Positions 59,525-64,000 of a stretch of 64,000 nt of DNA are shown here, piece after piece. Made by a program: the position numbers and the translations under genes. The DNA lies in NCBI RefSeq assembly GCF_001429785.1, contig NZ_LMJF01000001.1:1471878-1535877 (forward strand), read 5' to 3'. Position 1 is the first letter of the stretch. The number at the start of each line of letters is the position of its first letter. The notes below the pieces were generated by a model. The model saw only the letters and a program-made list of their open reading frames with translations. It was not told the origin of the DNA and made no database searches. The DNA is from Lysobacter sp. Root916. GTDB lineage: Bacteria > Pseudomonadota > Gammaproteobacteria > Xanthomonadales > Xanthomonadaceae.

Positions 59525-61048
59525 ATGGACTCGACGCAGAACGCCATCCTCCTGGGCAAGGCGGTGACCACGCCCGAGAGCGGCCAGGTCTACCTGCAGG
59601 CCAAGCTGGGCAACCGCCACGGCCTGGTCGCCGGCGCCACCGGCACCGGCAAGACCGTGACCCTGATGACGATCGCGGAAGGCTTTTCGCGCCTGGGCGT
59701 GCCGGTGTTCCTGGCCGATGTGAAGGGCGATGTCGCCGGCCTGGCCGTGGCCGGTACCGCCAACGACAAGCTGCTGGCGCGCGTGGCCGAGCTGGGCGTG
59801 CCCGATTGGACGCCCGAAGCCAGCCCCACCGTGTTCTGGGACTTGTTCGGCAAGCTCGGCCATCCGGTGCGCACCACCGCCAGCGAAATGGGCCCGACCC
59901 TGCTGGCGCGCATCCTGGAGCTCAACGACACCCAGTCGGGCGTGCTCGACATCGTGTTCAAGCTCGCCGACGACCGCGGCCTGCTGCTGCTCGACCTCAA
60001 GGACCTGCGCGCGCTGCTGGCACTGGTGGCGGAGGAGCGCAAGGACATCTCGACCTCCTACGGCCTGGTCAGCACCCAGTCGGTGGGCGCGATCCAGCGC
60101 GCCCTGCTGCGCCTGGAACAGGAAGGCGGCGACGCCTTCTTCGGCGAGCCGGCGCTGGAGCTGACCGACCTGATGCGCACCGCGCCCAACGGCCGCGGCC
60201 TGATCAACATCCTCGCCTCCGACCAGCTGATCATGAAGCCGCGCCTGTATTCGAGCTTCCTGCTGTGGCTGCTGTCGGAGCTGTTCGAGAACCTGCCCGA
60301 GGTCGGCGACCTCGACAAGCCCAAGCTGGTGTTCGTGTTCGACGAGGCGCATCTGCTGTTCGACGACGCCCCGCCGGCCCTGCAACAGCGCGTGGAACAG
60401 GTGGTGCGCATCATCCGCTCCAAGGGCGTGGGCGTGTATTTCTGCTCGCAGTTTCCCGACGACGTGCCCGACGACATCCTCGGCCAGCTCGGCAACCGCG
60501 TGCAGCACGCGCTGCGCGCGTTCACCCCGCGCGATCAGAAGGCGGTCAAGACCGCGGCCGAAACCTTCGTGCCGAACCCCGCGCTGAACGTCGCCGAGGC
60601 GATCTCCAAGCTCGGCACCGGCGAGGCACTGGTTTCGACCCTGCAGGACAAGGGCGTACCGATGCCGGTGGAGCGCACCCTGATCGCGCCGCCGCGCTGC
60701 CGCATGGGCGCGATCACCGAGGCCGAACGCGCGCAAGTGCGCGCCGGCAGCCCGGTGGGGCATAAGTACGACACCGCGATCGATCGCGAATCGGCCTCGG
60801 AAATGCTGGCCAAGCGCGCCGAAACCGCGGCCACCCAGGCCGAGGCGCCGCCGGCCAAGACCCGCGAACAGGACGAGGCCGAGCAAGGCGGTTTCGGCCA
60901 GGCGGTCAAGGACGCGGTGTTCGGCACCAAGCGTCGCCAGGGCATGGTCGAGACCATGGCCAAGCAAACCGCGCGCACCGTCGGCAACCAGATCGGCCGG
61001 CAGATCCTGCGCGGCCTGCTGGGCGGCATCTTCGGCGGGCGCAAGTAA
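59525..61048 (+). CDS. HerA/YjgR-family ATPase
   Basis: A 507-residue P-loop ATPase of the HerA-FtsK superfamily, DUF853/YjgR type. Walker A is GATGTGKTVTL, Walker B LVFVFDEAH, followed by the arginine/sensor region CSQFPDDVPDDILGQLGNRVQHALR. The C-terminal tail is rich in charged residues. The cellular role of YjgR proteins is not established. It is a single gene with an NlpE-like gene behind it; the gap holds a weak hairpin. Confidence 0.9.
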   Translation: MDSTQNAILLGKAVTTPESGQVYLQAKLGNRHGLVAGATGTGKTVTLMTIAEGFSRLGVPVFLADVKGDVAGLAVAGTANDKLLARVAELGVPDWTPEASPTVFWDLFGKLGHPVRTTASEMGPTLLARILELNDTQSGVLDIVFKLADDRGLLLLDLKDLRALLALVAEERKDISTSYGLVSTQSVGAIQRALLRLEQEGGDAFFGEPALELTDLMRTAPNGRGLINILASDQLIMKPRLYSSFLLWLLSELFENLPEVGDLDKPKLVFVFDEAHLLFDDAPPALQQRVEQVVRIIRSKGVGVYFCSQFPDDVPDDILGQLGNRVQHALRAFTPRDQKAVKTAAETFVPNPALNVAEAISKLGTGEALVSTLQDKGVPMPVERTLIAPPRCRMGAITEAERAQVRAGSPVGHKYDTAIDRESASEMLAKRAETAATQAEAPPAKTREQDEAEQGGFGQAVKDAVFGTKRRQGMVETMAKQTARTVGNQIGRQILRGLLGGIFGGRK

Positions 61049-61159
61049 GGCTTAGCCGGTTTCGTCCGACGCGAAGCCGGCCCCACACCGGCAGCGCCCA
61101 CTTTCCACCCGTTCGCATCGCGAATATCCGTTTCGACCATCAACCAGGAGCGTGTCCGT

Positions 61160-61651
61160 ATGAACCCGAAGTTGCTCGTGCTCGCCAGCGTCGCCCTGAT
61201 CGCCCTCGCCGGCTGCGAACCGCAGAAGCCGACCGAACCCGCCGCCGATGCGCCCAAGGCCGAAGCCGCGGCCGCCCCCGCCGCCGCGCCGGAACCGGCG
61301 CCGCCGGTCGCGCCCGCGCTGGACCCCAAGGCCTTCGCCGGCACCTTCAGCGGCACCCTGCCCTGCGCCGACTGCCCGGGCATCAACACCACGCTCGAGC
61401 TGAAGGCCGACGGCACTTACGCCGTCGCCACCAGCTACCAGGATCGTAAGAACAGCGAGACCAAGGGCGACGGCACCTGGACCGCCGAGGAAGCCGGCCA
61501 GCGCATTCGCCTGGATCCCAACAGCAAGACCGTGGAAGACAGCCTGTACCAGGTGGTGTCGGCCGACGAGATCCGCGCGCTGGACAAGGAAGGCAAGGCG
61601 ATCGACAGCCAGGCCAACCTCAGCCTCAAGCGCCAGGCCGCGGCGCTGTAA
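61160..61651 (+). CDS. NlpE-like lipoprotein
   Basis: A 163-residue lipoprotein. Lipobox LAGC with the modified cysteine at residue 19, followed by Glu-Pro; then an Ala/Pro linker. The NlpE N-domain signature FSGTLPCADCPGI and the later TYAVATSYQDR pattern are clear. NlpE-family proteins sense envelope or copper stress and signal to Cpx; here only the N-domain is present. A ribosome binding site AGGAG precedes the ATG. Followed after six bases by greB. Confidence 0.85.
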   Translation: MNPKLLVLASVALIALAGCEPQKPTEPAADAPKAEAAAAPAAAPEPAPPVAPALDPKAFAGTFSGTLPCADCPGINTTLELKADGTYAVATSYQDRKNSETKGDGTWTAEEAGQRIRLDPNSKTVEDSLYQVVSADEIRALDKEGKAIDSQANLSLKRQAAAL

Positions 61652-61657
61652 CGACGC

Positions 61658-62161
61658 ATGGGCCGATGGCGACCTCCCGCGGAGCACAGCACCGCCCTGA
61701 TCACGCGGGAGGGCCACGCCCGGCTCAAGCAGGAGCTGGACGAGCTATGGCGCGTCCGCCGTCCTGAAGTGGTGAAAGCCCTGGCCGCCGCGGCGGCCGA
61801 GGGCGACCGCTCGGAAAACGCCGAGTACATCTATCGCAAGAAGCAGTTGGGCGAGATCGACCGTCGCGTGCGCTATCTGAGCAAGCGCGTGCCCGCGCTG
61901 CGCGTGGTCGAGACCGCGCCCACGGACCCGGACGCGGTGTATTTCGGGGCCTGGGTCGAAGTAGAGAACGTCGCCGACGGCGAATTGCAGCGCTATCGCA
62001 TCGTCGGCCCGGACGAGACCGATGCGCGCCTGGGCCACATCAGCATCGATTCGCCGCTGGCGCGGGCGATGCTGAAGAAGCGCGTCGACGACGAGTTCGA
62101 GGCGGCGCTGCCCGGCGGTGCGACACGCTACGCGATCGTGGCGGTGGAGTACGAAGGCTGA
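61658..62161 (+). CDS. greB: Transcription elongation factor GreB
   Basis: A 167-residue coiled-coil factor that enters the RNA polymerase secondary channel and rescues backtracked complexes. The coiled coil with the acidic tip shows [20 protein letters not shown], and the longer GreB form [18 protein letters not shown] separates it from GreA. The C-terminal FKBP-like domain has the GPDETD and SPLARAML phrases. The ribosome binding site is weak. Confidence 0.93.
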   Translation: MGRWRPPAEHSTALITREGHARLKQELDELWRVRRPEVVKALAAAAAEGDRSENAEYIYRKKQLGEIDRRVRYLSKRVPALRVVETAPTDPDAVYFGAWVEVENVADGELQRYRIVGPDETDARLGHISIDSPLARAMLKKRVDDEFEAALPGGATRYAIVAVEYEG

Positions 62162-62186
62162 GCCCGCAGCGCGCCGGCCCGCAGCC

Positions 62187-62855
62187 TCAGCTCCCCGCCT
62201 CCAGCTGCGCGTCGATCAAGGCGTCCGGGCTGGGCGTCTCGTCCATGTACACCGGCGCCGATTTGCTCGAGAGCTTGCGCTCCGGGTCGTAACGGTAGGC
62301 CTCGTCGCCCTTGCCGCTGTCGTTGACGCGGCCGCGTTGGACGATGCGCGCGCCGGTCAGCAGGTTCCAGCTCAGCTTCAGGGTGTCGTGGCTGTTGGTG
62401 CGGCTGTAACGCTCGGCGTCCAGACCGATCAAGCGCATGCGCTTGGTCTGAGGGTCGTAGCGATAGCGATAGGTGGTGGCGGTGGCGGTGGTGCCGCCGG
62501 TGAGGTCCTCGACAATCAGCACGCCCTTCTTGAACGACAGCGAGGCCGAGCCCAGCGGCGCGACCTCGAGCGCGGCTTCGCCCGTGGGCGTATGGCCCAG
62601 GTCGAATTCGTCCCGGTAGCCCAGCATCACCTTCAGCAGACGCTTCTCGTCGTTGCCGCCGACGTAGGCGGTGTCGCCGATGCCGTCGCCGTTGAAGTCG
62701 CCGTCCAGACGGGTCTCGACGCGCGAGTCGTCGGGGAGATAGTCCACCAGCATGCTTTCGGTCATCGGCTCCAGCTTGGGCTCCTGCGCCCACGCCGTGC
62801 CGGCGACCGCTAGCGCCAATCCGATCCCGACCCACATCGTCCTGCTGCGTTTCAT
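62187..62855 (-). CDS. Exported protein with calcium-type DGDFNGDG loop, unknown
   Basis: A 222-residue protein with a signal peptide (cut near AWAQ). Right after it, DGDFNGDGIGDTAYV resembles an EF-hand/FG-GAP calcium-binding loop. The rest is beta-rich with no recognised motif. It is convergent with greB, 25 bases apart. The ATG at 62853-62855 gives the signal peptide. Confidence 0.72.
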   Translation of the reverse strand: MKRSRTMWVGIGLALAVAGTAWAQEPKLEPMTESMLVDYLPDDSRVETRLDGDFNGDGIGDTAYVGGNDEKRLLKVMLGYRDEFDLGHTPTGEAALEVAPLGSASLSFKKGVLIVEDLTGGTTATATTYRYRYDPQTKRMRLIGLDAERYSRTNSHDTLKLSWNLLTGARIVQRGRVNDSGKGDEAYRYDPERKLSSKSAPVYMDETPSPDALIDAQLEAGS

Positions 62856-63015
62856 CGTCCGTCCCCTGTGTCGATCCCTGGCGCGCATCCTACCCTCGCG
62901 CCGCTCCCCAGGTTCACGCGAAAACGCCGGCGGCCAGGACAGGCTGCCGGGATGACCGCCGCCGGCTAGCGCGCCTAAGATGGCCGCAGGCGCAGACCAC
63001 GGCGGGAGACGGAAT

Positions 63016-64000
63016 TTGGAATTCGACGCCCAACTACGCGGCCTGCTCAGCGCGATCGCGATCGGCCTGCTGATCGGGGTGGTGCGCGAGCGCGCCCACC
63101 TCGGCGAGCGCACCGCGGTGGCGGGCGTGCGCACCCATGCGGTGGTCGCGATCGCGGCCGCGGCGGCAGCCCTGCTAGGCACCGTCGTGCTGGCGGCGCT
63201 GGTGATCGTGGTGGGCGCGCTGTCCCTGGCCAGCTATCTGCAAACCCGCAGCGACGACCCGGGCCTGACCGGCGAGGTCGCCCTGCCCGCCACCGCACTG
63301 TTGGCGGCCTTCGCCCAGCGCGAGCCGGCCCTGGCCGCCGGCCTGGGCGTGATCGTCGCCGGCTTGTTGTTCGCCAAACAGCCCCTGCAGGCCTTCGCGC
63401 GGCGGGTGGTGTCCGAGCGCGAACTGCAGGACGCCCTGCTGCTGGCCGCGGCGGCCTTGATCGTGCTGCCGTTGCTGCCCGACACCGCGGTCGACCCCTG
63501 GGGCGTGCTGGTGCCCTCGGCCTTGTGGCGCCTGGTCGTGCTGGTGATGGCGGTGGGCATGCTCGGCCATATCGCCCTGCGCAGCGTGGGCGCGCGCTGG
63601 GGCCTGCCGGTGGCCGGCTTTTTCTCCGGCTTCGCCTCGTCGACCGCGGCGGTGGCCGGCTTCGGCGAACGCAGCCGCAGCGAGCCCGGCCTGACCTCGG
63701 TGTCCGCGGCCGCGGCCCTGCTCGCCAACCTGGCCTCGTTGGCCTTGTTCGCCGGCGTGATCGGCACCGCCGCCCCCAGTCTGCTGCGCGCCTGCGCCTG
63801 GCCGCTGGCGGCCGCGGCGGCGGCGCTGACGATCGCCGCGGCGCTGGGCCTGCATCGCAGCGGCGGCAGCGACGCCTTGCCGAAGGCGCCGGCCGCGCGC
63901 GCGTTCCGCTTGAGCCAGGCCTTGGTGCTGGCGGCGGTGATCGCGGCGGTGCTGCTGTTGTCGGCGTGGATGCGTCACCTGTTCGGCGACACCGGCGCGC
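63016..64000 (+). CDS. MgtC/SapB and DUF4010 membrane protein (3' end outside window)
   Basis: An open frame of 328 codons running off the window. It starts at a TTG (63016-63018), with GGAG seven bases upstream. The N-terminal MgtC/SapB part shows AIAIGLLIGVVRERA and GVRTHAVVAI; the remainder is a multi-helix DUF4010 segment with GFFSGFASSTAAVAGFG. About ten hydrophobic segments are present before the cut. Members are thought to be membrane transporters or growth-related proteins; the substrate is unknown. Confidence 0.82.
   Translation, partial: MEFDAQLRGLLSAIAIGLLIGVVRERAHLGERTAVAGVRTHAVVAIAAAAAALLGTVVLAALVIVVGALSLASYLQTRSDDPGLTGEVALPATALLAAFAQREPALAAGLGVIVAGLLFAKQPLQAFARRVVSERELQDALLLAAAALIVLPLLPDTAVDPWGVLVPSALWRLVVLVMAVGMLGHIALRSVGARWGLPVAGFFSGFASSTAAVAGFGERSRSEPGLTSVSAAAALLANLASLALFAGVIGTAAPSLLRACAWPLAAAAAALTIAAALGLHRSGGSDALPKAPAARAFRLSQALVLAAVIAAVLLLSAWMRHLFGDTGA

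Overview
The window reads as chromosomal DNA of a high-GC gammaproteobacterium of the Xanthomonadaceae/Lysobacteraceae, most likely Lysobacter or a close relative. The evidence is the gene order truA-trpF / trpI / trpB-trpA-accD and fimV-asd-aroC-prmB, the metY-rimP-nusA-infB-rbfA-truB-rpsO-pnp block, and a type IV secretion effector carrying the XVIPCD-type C-terminus known from Xanthomonas, Stenotrophomonas and Lysobacter. No rRNA, insertion sequence, prophage or CRISPR array was seen. Species assignment is inference.

Layout. 0.2-1.0 kb: a secreted SH3-domain protein, convergent with pnp and sharing a bidirectional terminator with it. 1-11 kb (minus strand): initiator tRNA (metY), rimP, nusA, infB, rbfA, truB, rpsO and pnp, the transcription/translation/RNA-decay operon. 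11-26 kb (minus): a complete 14-gene complex I operon, nuoA to nuoN, with many 4-base stop/start overlaps, headed by tRNA-Leu(GAG), secG and tpiA. 27.7-29.0 kb (plus): an SDR oxidoreductase coupled to a deoxyinosine/uracil-type DNA glycosylase. 29-34.7 kb (minus): trpB, trpA, accD, glmM and a 2-oxoglutarate/Fe(II) oxygenase, with the TrpI-like activator divergent from trpB. 36-44.6 kb (minus): prmB, a frameshifted methyltransferase, aroC, a 2-hydroxyacid dehydrogenase, asd, fimV, truA and trpF.

44.7-59.4 kb is the accessory region. It holds a lower-GC virB5-virB6-DUF4189 cassette (45.4-47.9 kb) without the rest of a T4SS, then sco and psd on the plus strand, then a minus-strand run. That run contains a HAF-repeat secreted protein, an antibacterial T4SS effector gene (51573-53183) directly behind its likely lipoprotein immunity gene (53211-53804), an unknown membrane protein, and a small two-gene unit of a membrane thioredoxin plus a 66-residue secreted six-cysteine peptide with its own promoter and terminator. 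A YhhN-type lysoplasmalogenase, an M50 membrane metalloprotease and an MltD-like lytic transglycosylase follow. 59.5-64 kb carries a HerA/YjgR-type ATPase, an NlpE-like lipoprotein, greB, an unknown periplasmic protein and a truncated MgtC/DUF4010 membrane protein.

The most interesting material is the effector/immunity pair together with the isolated VirB5-VirB6 cassette (probably working with a T4SS elsewhere in the genome) and the thioredoxin/six-cysteine peptide unit, for which I recognise no described system. Two REP-like inverted-repeat pairs share a sequence in which paired bases have changed together. All reading was by eye; no database search was run.
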